In this document: positions 9,421-17,237 of the stretch, piece by piece
Numbering within the stretch: the stretch's first letter is position 1
Layout: every line of letters starts with the position of its first letter
Source: PVC group bacterium
GTDB taxonomy: Bacteria > Verrucomicrobiota > Kiritimatiellia > CAIKKV01 > PXCX01
Length of the DNA stretch: 30,406 nt
NCBI GenBank assembly: GCA_003565195.1
Contig: PXCX01000183.1
Span: 1-30,406, forward strand
Reading direction: 5' to 3'
Notes under the pieces: generated by a model
Told to the model about the DNA's origin: nothing
The model's database searches: none
The model's input: only the letters and a program-made list of their open reading frames with translations
Position numbers and translations under genes: made by a program

Positions 9421-9449
9421 TTGATTTATCCAGCGAATTATGGCATAAA
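9421..9449 (+). promoter_or_regulatory. Candidate sigma-70 promoter of tRNA-Tyr
   Basis: TTGATT (9421-9426) and CATAAA (9444-9449) are separated by exactly 17 bp, each matching the consensus at four of six bases. Transcription would begin near 9456, about 11 bases before the mature tRNA. Confidence 0.45.
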
Positions 9450-9466
9450 CGTTGGCTTTCAGTTCG

Positions 9467-9551
9467 GGTGGGGTACCGAAGTGGTCAACCGGGGCAGACT
9501 GTAAATCTGCTGGCATCGCCTTCGATGGTTCGAATCCATCCCCCACCACCA
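9467..9551 (+). tRNA. tRNA-Tyr (anticodon GTA)
   Basis: The acceptor stem GGTGGGG (9467-9473) pairs with CCCCACC (9541-9547), followed by discriminator A and encoded CCA (9549-9551). The anticodon stem GCAGA/TCTGC (9494-9498 and 9506-9510) encloses CT-GTA-AA, with GTA at 9501-9503. The T arm is GATGG-TTCGAAT-CCATC. The long variable arm between the anticodon and T arms is the class II form expected for bacterial tyrosine tRNA. All stems pair, so it should be functional. It is the last housekeeping gene before the carbohydrate region. Confidence 0.97.
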
Positions 9552-9616
9552 TTCCGGAAAACAGCGGTTTGGCAATCTCTATGCAGACTTTCAAATCCGT
9601 TTGGCGAGAGCTATGA

Positions 9617-9796
9617 TTAATATTGCCGGATTACGGTCTTGAAGACGCTCTGCCGCAGACAGGTGATAGCATAGCCCACACGGTGCAGTGGAAATGGGGT
9701 GCTCAGGTTAGTCAACTGGCCGGTCGCCCGGTCCGTCTACGTTTCGTGATGCATGATGCGGATCTTTATGCCATCCAATTTTGCAAGGAGAGCTGA
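9617..9796 (+). pseudogene. C-terminal stub of a glycosidase/sialidase-type protein
   Basis: An open stretch of 59 codons without a start runs from just after an in-frame TGA (9614-9616) to a TGA at 9794. Its product ends in QWKWGAQVSQLAGRPVRLRF followed by VMHDADLYAIQF. The pattern 'LAGRPVRLRFVM.DADLY..QF' is, from memory, the usual C-terminus of large glycosidase or sialidase-like proteins in Planctomycetota and Lentisphaerota. Everything upstream of about residue 5 of the stub is missing, and the break lies about 65-75 bp after tRNA-Tyr. The stub ends two bases before the ATG of the GH28-like gene and contains that gene's Shine-Dalgarno, so the two were probably an operon before the 5' part was lost. 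Confidence 0.7.
9785..9790 (+). promoter_or_regulatory. Ribosome binding site that fixes the GH28-like start
   Basis: AAGGAG lies 7 bases before the ATG at 9798. The longer in-frame start at 9753 has no comparable site and would add 15 residues that overlap the stub of the upstream gene, so 9798 is preferred. Confidence 0.75.
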
Positions 9797-9797
9797 T

Positions 9798-11135
9798 ATG
9801 CCGTTGAATGTACTTGATTTTGGTGTACGCGGAAATATTGACAAGTCCGCCACGACTGCCATACAGGCGGCGGTTGACCAATGCCATGAGGCCGGTGGTG
9901 GTACCGTGCTGCTGCCTGCGGGACGATATTCCAGCGGTACAATCCGTCTGCGCTCGCAGGTGCGCCTTGAACTGGAAAGCGGAGCCGTACTGGTTGCTTC
10001 GCAGGATCCCGTTGATTACCAGCCGCTTCGCCAGGGTGCCGGGGATCTGCAGCAGGAGCAGGGGCACGCGCTGCTGGTAGCCGAGGATGCACATACGGTG
10101 GCCATCACCGGTTCAGGTGTGATTGATGGCGGCGGAAACGAGGGACTGCGGCACCCGAGGGCGGCAGAGGTGTTTCGTCCGGCGATGCTATGTTTCGAGG
10201 GTTGCCGCAACGTACGCATCGAAGGCGTCACCTTCCTGCATCCATCGCAGTGGACTCTCCATCTGTTGTGCTGTCAGGATGTACTGGTCCGGGGTGTAAC
10301 CATTCTGGCCCATATGGAGCGGATCAACACCGATGGAATTGATCCTGACGGCTGCCGCAATGTGATCATCAGCGACTGCGTAATTCGAACGGGTGACGAC
10401 TCCATCGTGATCAAGGACACCCGCAACAACGGCTGCCGCAACATTGTGGTATCCAACTGCGTGCTCAGTTCCGCCTGCGCGGCGCTGAAAATCGGTACCG
10501 AGGCAACCGGTGACATCCGGAATGTTACGTTCAGCAACTGCGTGATTGAAAACACGAATGTAGCGCTGGCACTTTACCAGAAGGACGGCAGCACTTATGA
10601 AAACATCCTGTTCAGCAGCATGATCATCGAATCCTATGCACAGTTTCCCATCCTGATTGACATCAAGCCGCGTGATTACCGGAACCCGACATGCGGACGC
10701 ATCCGGACGGTGAGTTTTGATCATATCACGGTGCGTTCACCCGGCCGCGTTCTGGTGGAAGGACTGCCGGATCATCCTGTGGAAAATGTACGGTTTCATA
10801 ACTTGACCTGGACCGTAACAGGTTCGCTTGTGACAACCGATATCCGGAAACCCGCGGGTGCACGCAGAAGCATAGCAGACCCCGACAGGGAAAACTTCGC
10901 TGCCTGTGCCGCTCAGTTTGTTTTTGCTTTCGTCCACGGCATCAGCTTGCGTGACATTCGATTGTATACAGAAGAACAGCCCATGGATCGCGGTCTGTTT
11001 CACCTGCGCAATGTCCGGGAGGCAAGGTTCACTGATATCGACGCACCAGATATCCCGTGCGACAAGCCGAGAATTACCGCTGACCCAGCAAGCCAATGGA
11101 ACATCACGGCTCAAGAATCCACGAATAGCGAGTAA
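9798..11135 (+). CDS. Glycoside hydrolase family 28-like protein (polygalacturonase fold)
   Basis: A 445-residue right-handed beta-helix protein starting MPLNVLDFGVRGNIDKSATT, the typical entry to the pectate lyase/GH28 fold (AIQAAVDQC..AGGGTVLLPAGRY). GH28 acidic motifs are visible: NTDGIDPD at 177-184 and GDDS at 199-202. The next GH28 motif, normally GHG with a catalytic-site histidine, is replaced by a SSACAALKIGTE segment, so only the K of the usual RIK is evident. This variant may be a hydrolase with altered chemistry, or act on a substrate other than polygalacturonate. There is no signal peptide, so it should act in the cytoplasm on imported oligosaccharides. No partner gene follows on this strand; the next gene is convergent. 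Confidence 0.85.
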   Translation: MPLNVLDFGVRGNIDKSATTAIQAAVDQCHEAGGGTVLLPAGRYSSGTIRLRSQVRLELESGAVLVASQDPVDYQPLRQGAGDLQQEQGHALLVAEDAHTVAITGSGVIDGGGNEGLRHPRAAEVFRPAMLCFEGCRNVRIEGVTFLHPSQWTLHLLCCQDVLVRGVTILAHMERINTDGIDPDGCRNVIISDCVIRTGDDSIVIKDTRNNGCRNIVVSNCVLSSACAALKIGTEATGDIRNVTFSNCVIENTNVALALYQKDGSTYENILFSSMIIESYAQFPILIDIKPRDYRNPTCGRIRTVSFDHITVRSPGRVLVEGLPDHPVENVRFHNLTWTVTGSLVTTDIRKPAGARRSIADPDRENFAACAAQFVFAFVHGISLRDIRLYTEEQPMDRGLFHLRNVREARFTDIDAPDIPCDKPRITADPASQWNITAQESTNSE

Positions 11136-11162
11136 GAGTGGTGAACTCTGAACACGCCTGGG

Positions 11163-11178
11163 CGAAAAGACCTTTTCG
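11163..11178. terminator. Palindromic hairpin between convergent genes
   Basis: CGAAAAG and CTTTTCG form a perfect 7 bp inverted repeat around AC. It lies between the GH28-like stop and the GHL6 stop, so it could end transcription from both sides, although no long T run follows. Its right arm runs into the repeated box at 11175-11192. Confidence 0.35.
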
Positions 11179-11192
11179 GACAGGCTCTAGCT
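11175..11192 (+). repeat. Solitary copy of a repeated 18-mer also found at 30283-30300
   Basis: TTCGGACAGGCTCTAGCT occurs here and, identically, at 30283-30300. With one mismatch the match extends five bases further left. Here it sits after a hairpin and touches the stop codon of the GHL6 gene (11191-11193). It equals the right end of the element at 30099-30300. Confidence 0.7.
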
Positions 11193-13188
11193 ATTCGTCC
11201 GCCGCGTAGGTCAGCGCGATCATCTGGTGACAGGTGAACCGGTCGAGACTCAACGCAATCCGGTCGCCGTTCCGTGCAAACGGCAGCTCTACGCCTTGCG
11301 GTTCAAGCGTCACCCGACGAACCGGTTTGTCCAGCTTCAAGGATATCTCGACATCGCAACATGGAGTCAGATCCTCGATCACCTCCATACCTCTCCGGCC
11401 ACCGCGCTTAACCAGATTGGCATGCAGGAGATGCAGGACGTGGCGGTTTGCTTCAGCCTGTTCGGTCAGCGTAACGCGCGCCGTCGAGGGCAAACTGGCG
11501 CGCAGCCGAACCGCGTCGCCAAGCAGCCGCCGGATACAGGCCAGCACGAAATGCTTGTTGGCAACCTGGCCCCACTCGCGATATGCCCGAAACGCGTCCA
11601 TCGGCAACCACAGGCAGCTACCCTTCGCCACCCCGCAGGCGAAGCCCGTGGTCTCGCGGCGCGGCGGCGCATGCTGGTGCGAGCAGAAGTGATTCCAGGC
11701 ACGTTCAAAATAAGGTTCGATCACATCACCCAGCGATTCGCCGTCGGTAACCCGTAAGCGCGGATAACGGTTATACTCGATGATCGGCGACTGCACGAAC
11801 GCCGGTTGCAGTGTCGGAACAGGAAGGATGTAGTCGAGCGAAAACTCGCTTTCAGCGACCACTTCGGCGCCCACATCGAAACACGGTTGTCCATCCGCAT
11901 CCAGTATGCTGCGACCCGTGAAAAGAATCTTGCCGCCGGCTGCCAGATAGGCATCCAGCTTGGCCTTGAGCGTGGCATCGATACGTCCTTCATCCGGCAC
12001 GATCAGCAGCCTATACGGACTGAAATCCATCTCGCCATCAAGCATGTCCCACAACAGATGCCCTTCGAGCAGGATACGCGTCGCGCCGGTATCTGAAGCA
12101 TGACCGGACTTATGATCCGGATCGAGTGCAATCGCCGAGAGCAGCCCGACGTCAGCCACGTTCCGGCTGCCCGCGCACCATGGCTCTTTGGCCTCGACCT
12201 CTGCATAGGCTTCGCCGATGATGGCATAGGTGCTTTCATCCAGGCGTCCATCGGGATGCAACTGGTCCCCGATACAACACTTGCCGCCGTAGGCCAGCAT
12301 GGCCGCGCATTCGTAGCGCAGGGCATTGGGATGCTTGAACCCTCCGAATTCGCCCCATGTCGTATGGAATTTTCCGGTCATACCGAGGAACTCGAGACCG
12401 GTGGTCTGCGTGTATTTGGCGCTCATGGGGAAATGGTCATATCCCCACCCCCAGGTCGGGAGACTTTCGATTTCCAAATGCGTCACCAGATCGAGGAGAC
12501 GTCGGTCACCTCGCGTCACATTACCGCTGTTCTGGGTCATCCGCATCTTGGGATGCACCTCGCGCAAGGCTTCCAGCGTCCGTCGATAGTAATTCTGCAG
12601 CACGATGTCGGCGTGCGTTGCCAGATCGTCGGGATCCTTCGGATCAAGCCCGCGCTCGACCATGCTGTCCATGCACCAGCGGCACTGGCATTGTACCTTG
12701 TGGATAATGTCCAGCCACAGGCCTTCGGTGTCCGGGAACCGTTGTCCGATCTCGCGGATCTGGTCACACAAGACATCGAGATACGGCGTATTAAAGCACA
12801 GCATATGGAAACCGGCATCGGTCGGCCGCCGACCCCAGCCATAGTACTCGCCTTGCTCGTTGATCGCGCGCCATTCGGGATGCGCATATGCCACCTGGTT
12901 GCTGATTCCGGCCGTGCAATAGACCTGCGTCTTGACGCCGATCTCATGGCAGGCGTCCAGTTGGGTGCGCGTGAGGTCAAAACCGTCTGCCAGATGCGGA
13001 TGCCTTACGCCGATAGCCGTGTTGTAGTAGCTCCAGCCGTGATGACACACGGCAAACACGTTGATCCCGTTCACATGCCCGCGCTTGAGGGTCTCCTGCC
13101 AGTGCTGCTTGTCCCAAGCCGCCCCGATACCGGGGATATGTTCGGACGTATGAAAATCAAGATGAACCTGTCGGTATGGTATACTCAT
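11191..13188 (-). CDS. Putative glycosidase, GHL6 / GH42-like with trimerisation-type domain
   Basis: A protein of 665 residues. The N-terminal 350 residues look like the TIM-barrel 'hypothetical glycosyl hydrolase 6' family: HTSEHIPGIG, GINVFAVCHHGWSYYNT, TEGLWLDII (154-162) and a Cys cluster CQCRWC (167-172) typical of this group. The next ~200 residues (LLIVPDEGRIDATLKAKLDAY...GGKILFTG) resemble the beta-galactosidase trimerisation, glutaminase-like domain of GH42. A small beta domain ends the protein. The carbohydrate substrate is unknown. There is no signal peptide. The start is backed by AAGGG 8 bases upstream. It is the last gene of a three-gene minus-strand operon, 12 bp after the zinc dehydrogenase. 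Catalytic acids cannot be assigned with confidence. Confidence 0.8.
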   Translation of the reverse strand: MSIPYRQVHLDFHTSEHIPGIGAAWDKQHWQETLKRGHVNGINVFAVCHHGWSYYNTAIGVRHPHLADGFDLTRTQLDACHEIGVKTQVYCTAGISNQVAYAHPEWRAINEQGEYYGWGRRPTDAGFHMLCFNTPYLDVLCDQIREIGQRFPDTEGLWLDIIHKVQCQCRWCMDSMVERGLDPKDPDDLATHADIVLQNYYRRTLEALREVHPKMRMTQNSGNVTRGDRRLLDLVTHLEIESLPTWGWGYDHFPMSAKYTQTTGLEFLGMTGKFHTTWGEFGGFKHPNALRYECAAMLAYGGKCCIGDQLHPDGRLDESTYAIIGEAYAEVEAKEPWCAGSRNVADVGLLSAIALDPDHKSGHASDTGATRILLEGHLLWDMLDGEMDFSPYRLLIVPDEGRIDATLKAKLDAYLAAGGKILFTGRSILDADGQPCFDVGAEVVAESEFSLDYILPVPTLQPAFVQSPIIEYNRYPRLRVTDGESLGDVIEPYFERAWNHFCSHQHAPPRRETTGFACGVAKGSCLWLPMDAFRAYREWGQVANKHFVLACIRRLLGDAVRLRASLPSTARVTLTEQAEANRHVLHLLHANLVKRGGRRGMEVIEDLTPCCDVEISLKLDKPVRRVTLEPQGVELPFARNGDRIALSLDRFTCHQMIALTYAADE

Positions 13189-13200
13189 GATATTTCCCTT

Positions 13201-14220
13201 CTATCCTTTCAAACTTATCAGCGGCTTGACCAGCCGGCGGCTGGCGGCGGCCTCCAACGCTTGGCCGATTTGATCCAGCGTGAACGTCTGGGCGCGGTCC
13301 GTCCAGACGGCCGGATTCAATCGGCCCGCACGGTAATGGGCCAGGACAGCATCATGCGTCTCGGCCTCATCGTAGCCGCCGCCGTAGAACGTAAAGGTTT
13401 TGCCCGGGGCGAGACTGATCTTGCCACACTCGTCCACCCCGTAGATCCCGATCGTGCCGCCCGGCTTGAGGCAACGCTGCCCCTCCGCCACGCTGGCCGC
13501 CTTGCCGACTGCATCGATCACAAAGTCGTAACCGCCCGGCACGGCAGCCTGCACCTGTTTCCGCGCCTCGCCGGACCGGTAGTCCACGAAGGTCGTCGCC
13601 CCGGACAGTTTACCCTCGCCCTCCCGGTTCGCGGCCCCGGCCAGCGTAACATGCGCGGCGCCCAGATTACGGGCTTGCGAGACAAACGCCAGCCCGTTGC
13701 CGCCGCTGCCGGTCACCAGGACCGTCGCGCCGGGACCGATCCCCATGCGTGTGATGTAGCTGAGTGTTTCGCGCCAGGTGATAAACAGTGTGCCAACTTC
13801 CGGCGCGATATCCGGCGGCAGAATCTGCTGGACCGTGAGGAACTTGTTATCCCACCCTGCCACGCCGTCCTCCTGCATCGCGCGCCAATCGGTGGCAATA
13901 CCCGTTTCGGCGAAACCGCCCCAGCCGCTGTTGACCCCGCCCGTGGCCGGGCAGCCGACCCGCGTAATCATATCGCCCGGCTTTAAATGACGCACCTTCG
14001 ACCCGATCTCAACAAGACGCCCCACGCTCTCGTGGCCTAGAATGTAGGGTAGTTTCATCCAGGAACTGAAGGGCCGGTGAAAATGCAGCAGATGCGTATC
14101 CGTCCCGGCGCATACCGAGCCGAAACACAGCTCGCACCGCGCCTCGTAGTCACCCATCACCGGCTCCGGCAGTTCCTGTACCTGGACACATCCGGCCCGT
14201 TCAATCACTGCAGCTTTCAT
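13201..14220 (-). CDS. Zinc-dependent MDR-family alcohol/polyol dehydrogenase
   Basis: A 339-residue medium-chain dehydrogenase/reductase. The start MKAAVIERAG at 14220 is chosen because it begins the family fold and has GAGAGG just upstream; the longer frame to 14424 adds an arginine-rich stretch that lies inside the neighbouring gene. The catalytic zinc ligands appear as C38 (VCAGTD) and H63-E64 (LGHESVG). The nucleotide-binding loop is VLVTGSGGNGLAFV (167-180). The lobe with four structural-zinc cysteines is missing. It likely oxidises or reduces a sugar or polyol with NAD(P), as in sorbitol, galactitol or threonine dehydrogenase relatives; the substrate is not visible. It sits 49 bp after the aldo/keto reductase and 12 bp before the glycosidase, so all three probably serve one pathway. 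Confidence 0.88.
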   Translation of the reverse strand: MKAAVIERAGCVQVQELPEPVMGDYEARCELCFGSVCAGTDTHLLHFHRPFSSWMKLPYILGHESVGRLVEIGSKVRHLKPGDMITRVGCPATGGVNSGWGGFAETGIATDWRAMQEDGVAGWDNKFLTVQQILPPDIAPEVGTLFITWRETLSYITRMGIGPGATVLVTGSGGNGLAFVSQARNLGAAHVTLAGAANREGEGKLSGATTFVDYRSGEARKQVQAAVPGGYDFVIDAVGKAASVAEGQRCLKPGGTIGIYGVDECGKISLAPGKTFTFYGGGYDEAETHDAVLAHYRAGRLNPAVWTDRAQTFTLDQIGQALEAAASRRLVKPLISLKG

Positions 14221-14269
14221 GTTTTCCCTCTCTTTCCAATCCGTATTTTTGCGCCGTCCAGCGGCCTTG

Positions 14270-15265
14270 CTATTTGCCCGCCCCTTTATACTTGTGCGGC
14301 TGCGCGAGCAGCCGGCCAATGCCGATTGGCTCGCAGAATGGCCGAAAGGGGACCATCGCCGCGATCTCCGCCAGCCGCTCCTGCACCTCAGCGGGCAAGG
14401 CGCCCTGGGCCGCCACCTCAGCATTCTGCCGCGCCTCGGCCTCGGACCGCGCCCCCATCAGCACACAATGTACGTCCGGATTACTCAGGGCAAAGCGAAT
14501 CCCCAGCTCGGGCAGTTCCAAGCCGATCTCATCCAGAAACGCGTAGAGTTGTTTGAATTGCTCGCGACGCATGCTGGAGAGCCAATATGCCGCGGGCTGA
14601 TCAATTTCGGCATCATATCGGCGCGCCAGCGCCCCCTGTTGCAGCGGCGATCCGACGATGATCCCCATCCCGGCCGCCTTGGCCGCCGGAATCACTTCCA
14701 AGGCCGCTTCGCGGTAAAGCAGGCTGTAGTTGAAGGCTGTCAGGACAACTTCAAACTTACCGCTGCGGCAAAGGTGGGCCAGCTCCGTAGTCGTCGTGCC
14801 CCCCAGACCGGTATGACGGATTTTGCCTTCCGCCTTGAGGTCATCCAGCAACTCCAGCACCGGGCCCTTGACGTTGACCATATCCGTCCACCAGTCATAC
14901 TGTCCGGGACGGTCCGGTTCATGCACCATCAGGATATCGATACAATCGCGACCGAACGCGCGCAGACTCTCCTCAACACTGGCCCTTAAACAGGCCGGAT
15001 CCTGCGGATAGAACGGCTTCGGTCGGCCGCCGATCTTGGTGGATAGCACCAGCGGTTGATGCACGTCCGCCAGGATCTTGCCCACCACCTCCTCGCTGTT
15101 GCCGTAGGTCGGAGCCGTATCGATATAGTTGATTCCAAGATCAAGCGCGCACTGCACGGCACGTTTCGCCTCCTGCAGCTCGGCCGAAAATGACGCGACG
15201 AACAAGCCGCCGAAACCGATCCGACTTACCTCCAACCCTGTTCCGCCCAATATCACACGTTCCAT
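14270..15265 (-). CDS. Aldo/keto reductase
   Basis: A protein of 331 residues, normal for the family. The catalytic tetrad is visible: D49 and Y54 in YIDTAPTYG, K77 in LSTKIGG and H115 in LMVHEPD. The beginning VILGGTGLEVSRIGFGG and the C-terminal cofactor loop LMGARSEAEARQNAE are standard. The arrangement is similar to L-fucose/D-threo-aldose and L-galactose dehydrogenase-type reductases, so sugar oxidation is plausible but unproven. No signal peptide. The start has GAGGA 8 bases upstream. First gene of the minus-strand operon; the divergent gene on the other side of the 431 bp spacer encodes an exported beta-helix protein. Confidence 0.9.
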   Translation of the reverse strand: MERVILGGTGLEVSRIGFGGLFVASFSAELQEAKRAVQCALDLGINYIDTAPTYGNSEEVVGKILADVHQPLVLSTKIGGRPKPFYPQDPACLRASVEESLRAFGRDCIDILMVHEPDRPGQYDWWTDMVNVKGPVLELLDDLKAEGKIRHTGLGGTTTTELAHLCRSGKFEVVLTAFNYSLLYREAALEVIPAAKAAGMGIIVGSPLQQGALARRYDAEIDQPAAYWLSSMRREQFKQLYAFLDEIGLELPELGIRFALSNPDVHCVLMGARSEAEARQNAEVAAQGALPAEVQERLAEIAAMVPFRPFCEPIGIGRLLAQPHKYKGAGK

Positions 15266-15288
15266 GATTTATCCTCTTATTTTCAGTA

Positions 15289-15480
15289 GCATCCCATAGG
15301 GATGCGGAATATTGGAATGCTGGAATTATGGAATGTTGGAAATTGATGCAAATATGATGCTTACGTTTTCAGCGTCCGGTGATGCGCCAATTTTGCGTTG
15401 CATGTTTTCCGGCTTGTAAAACATCGGTTTTGGCCTCTTGTCATTATTCCAATCTTCCATCATTCCATGATTCCATGGGA
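15289..15480. repeat. ~190 bp element with inverted octamer arrays at both ends
   Basis: A 7 bp palindrome (GCATCCC-ATA-GGGATGC, 15289-15305) is followed by five octamers of the form GGAATNNT (15306-15345). At the other end (15443-15474) four octamers of the same form lie on the opposite strand, again ending at a CATCCCAT-like word. About 97 bp of unrelated sequence lie between. The arms can pair, so the unit could form a long imperfect stem. It fills most of the spacer between two divergent genes. No coding potential is seen. Confidence 0.75.
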
Positions 15481-15563
15481 TGACAGTGTCTTATTTTAGT
15501 GGTTTCATGCCGGCAATCTAACGGATATGGACTGGCGATGTCAAGTTACGTCGAAATGCAAAC

Positions 15564-15592
15564 TTGACGGCGCCGCCCAGCTTTGCTAGTGT
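15564..15592 (+). promoter_or_regulatory. Candidate promoter of the beta-helix gene
   Basis: TTGACG (15564-15569) and TAGTGT (15587-15592) are 17 bp apart, about 100 bp before the start codon. The -10 box is weak. The start of transcription would fall near 15600, right before the palindrome at 15604. Confidence 0.35.
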
Positions 15593-15603
15593 TACTTTCT
15601 ATG

Positions 15604-15613
15604 GAAGCGCTTC
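15604..15613. promoter_or_regulatory. LacI-type operator palindrome
   Basis: GAAGCGCTTC is a perfect palindrome with a central CG, the form bound by LacI/GalR-family sugar regulators. It overlaps the predicted first transcribed bases, a position where a repressor would block initiation. No regulator gene is in the window. Confidence 0.4.
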
Positions 15614-15615
15614 TT

Positions 15616-15653
15616 CAGACCGGTTTCCAGAGGGCGCGTGTCCGCGCCGTCTG
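15616..15653 (+). promoter_or_regulatory. Leader stem-loop
   Basis: GGCGCG-TGTC-CGCGCC (15633-15648) is a perfect stem with a four-base loop. CAGAC (15616-15620) and GTCTG (15649-15653) extend it across an internal loop on the left side. No T run follows, so it is not a clear terminator; it may protect or control the beta-helix mRNA. Confidence 0.4.
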
Positions 15654-15696
15654 AAAAGCGATTATTTAACAATGGTTTTTTCATGGAGGTACGTTA

Positions 15697-17232
15697 ATGT
15701 TACATCTGAAATCGTCATTTTGTGTGTTTGTGTCGCTATGCTTGATCGCCGGTCTGTCGATGGCCGCGGAGATTTACATTTCGCCGGACGGCGCCCGCGA
15801 CGGCGATGGAACCCGGGAGTCCCCGCTAAACCTTGAAACGGCAATCGGGCGCAACAGCCCCGTGACCCCCGGCGGCACCATCCTTGTTATGGCAGGGACC
15901 TACGACGGGCGGATGGATGGAATCAAGCGTATCCCCTTTGACATCCATATATCCGGAACGGAAGATGATCCGATAATTATCAAGCCCGATTCCGGAGCGC
16001 GACCACATATCAACGGCGCAGTGATGCTGCACGGGAATTACATTCATATATACAATCTGGAAATCGGCGACCTTAAGTGGGATCGTTTTCAGGAAGAGCA
16101 CAAAGTTGCCGGCGCCGCCTTTAATACCCGGGGTGGTATCGGGTCGAAATTGATCAATTGCAATTTATTCGGTGGCTCCGGGGGTGCCGGAATCTGGCGT
16201 CACTCTCGCGATTTCAAGATGTACGGCTGCATAATCCATGATTTCGGCACAATGGCCCGCGAAGGCGGCCGTGGCCATGGCCACGCGGTTTATACCCAGA
16301 ACGAAGAAGGCACCAAGCATTTCGAAAACAACGCCTTCTATCGCGGCTGTGGATGGAACTTCAACATCTACACCGAAGGCGGATTCGTCCGCGGCTACGA
16401 TGTCTTCAACAACATCAGCTTCGCCGCCGGATGGTACATGCCCGGACAGGTGTCATTCAGTTACGGCCTGAGCGGATTACAGCCCTCCGAACGCATCCGC
16501 TTCGTTGGAAACATAGCCTACCAGCCGCGCGACGATCAAACCTGGCGCGGCAATTTCCGGCTCATTGCCCATCGGGATCCCGCGGTCGTACACGACGATG
16601 TGGAAGTGCGCGACAACTACATCATGGGCGGTTATCGCGGGTTTTCGCTCAGTCAGTGGAAAGACGCGGTGGTCACCGGAAACACCATCTGGTCGTATGG
16701 CATTATGGCCGAACTGGCCACCGGACCGGGCGGTTCCGGTTTCAATGCGCCCGATGCGCCCAAACCCAACCTCGATAACTACGAATGGGATCACAACATC
16801 TATTACGATAACGATGTTGAGAAAGCCTTCCGCTATGGCGGCGGTGTCGAGGGCGCTGCAACTGAAGAACGGATCTCCTTTGCAGAATGGCAGGCGCTTG
16901 GTCTCGACGTAAATGGCGAGATGCGCCCCGGCCGCGAAGGGAAACCGACCGGTACCGAGATATTCGTCAACCCCAACTCCTATGAACAGGGCCGCGCGCA
17001 TATCGGGATATATAACTGGGACGGATACGATACCGTAAGCGTGGATCTCTCGGAAGTTCTCGATCAGGGACAACGGTATCGCATCTATAACATGCTCGAT
17101 ATCTGGCAAACCATCGAGCTGGCCGACCCCGTCTTGGAAGGCGAATTCGACGGTCAAGAGGTTGCGTTGCCGATGAAGGGCGATGAAGCCTCGCCCGATT
17201 TCGACGCCTTCCTCGTTCTGCCGGCGCTATAA
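15697..17232 (+). CDS. Exported right-handed parallel beta-helix protein (possible polysaccharide lyase)
   Basis: A protein of 511 residues. A signal peptide covers about residues 1-23 (hydrophobic VFVSLCLIAGLSMA, then AEIYISPDG). The mature part begins as many secreted beta-helix proteins do (IYISPDGARDGDGT..SPLNLETAI) and then shows many short repeats with stacked Asn, Gly and aromatic residues (LINCNLFGGSG, FENNAFYRG, VFNNISF, VRDNYIMGG). GHGHAVYTQN near residue 195 is a common core motif of this group. The C-terminal 100 residues look like a small beta-sandwich. A GGAGG lies 7 bases before the ATG. Function is probably binding or cleaving polysaccharide outside the cytoplasm; the lyase family cannot be assigned from what I see. 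Confidence 0.85.
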   Translation: MLHLKSSFCVFVSLCLIAGLSMAAEIYISPDGARDGDGTRESPLNLETAIGRNSPVTPGGTILVMAGTYDGRMDGIKRIPFDIHISGTEDDPIIIKPDSGARPHINGAVMLHGNYIHIYNLEIGDLKWDRFQEEHKVAGAAFNTRGGIGSKLINCNLFGGSGGAGIWRHSRDFKMYGCIIHDFGTMAREGGRGHGHAVYTQNEEGTKHFENNAFYRGCGWNFNIYTEGGFVRGYDVFNNISFAAGWYMPGQVSFSYGLSGLQPSERIRFVGNIAYQPRDDQTWRGNFRLIAHRDPAVVHDDVEVRDNYIMGGYRGFSLSQWKDAVVTGNTIWSYGIMAELATGPGGSGFNAPDAPKPNLDNYEWDHNIYYDNDVEKAFRYGGGVEGAATEERISFAEWQALGLDVNGEMRPGREGKPTGTEIFVNPNSYEQGRAHIGIYNWDGYDTVSVDLSEVLDQGQRYRIYNMLDIWQTIELADPVLEGEFDGQEVALPMKGDEASPDFDAFLVLPAL

Positions 17233-17237
17233 TCCCG

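Noticed and set aside
9753..9797. Earlier ATG start for the GH28-like protein
   Set aside because: No ribosome binding site, and it would overlap the C-terminal stub of the upstream gene; AAGGAG is placed for the ATG at 9798.
12100..13986. 628-codon open frame on the + strand opposite the GHL6 and dehydrogenase genes
   Set aside because: It lies antisense to two clear protein families, shows no family motif of its own and crosses both gene borders; long antisense frames are common in GC-rich codon patterns.
14221..14424. N-terminal extension of the zinc dehydrogenase
   Set aside because: The extra residues are arginine-rich, lie mostly inside the aldo/keto reductase gene and do not belong to the fold; the ATG at 14220 has its own ribosome binding site.
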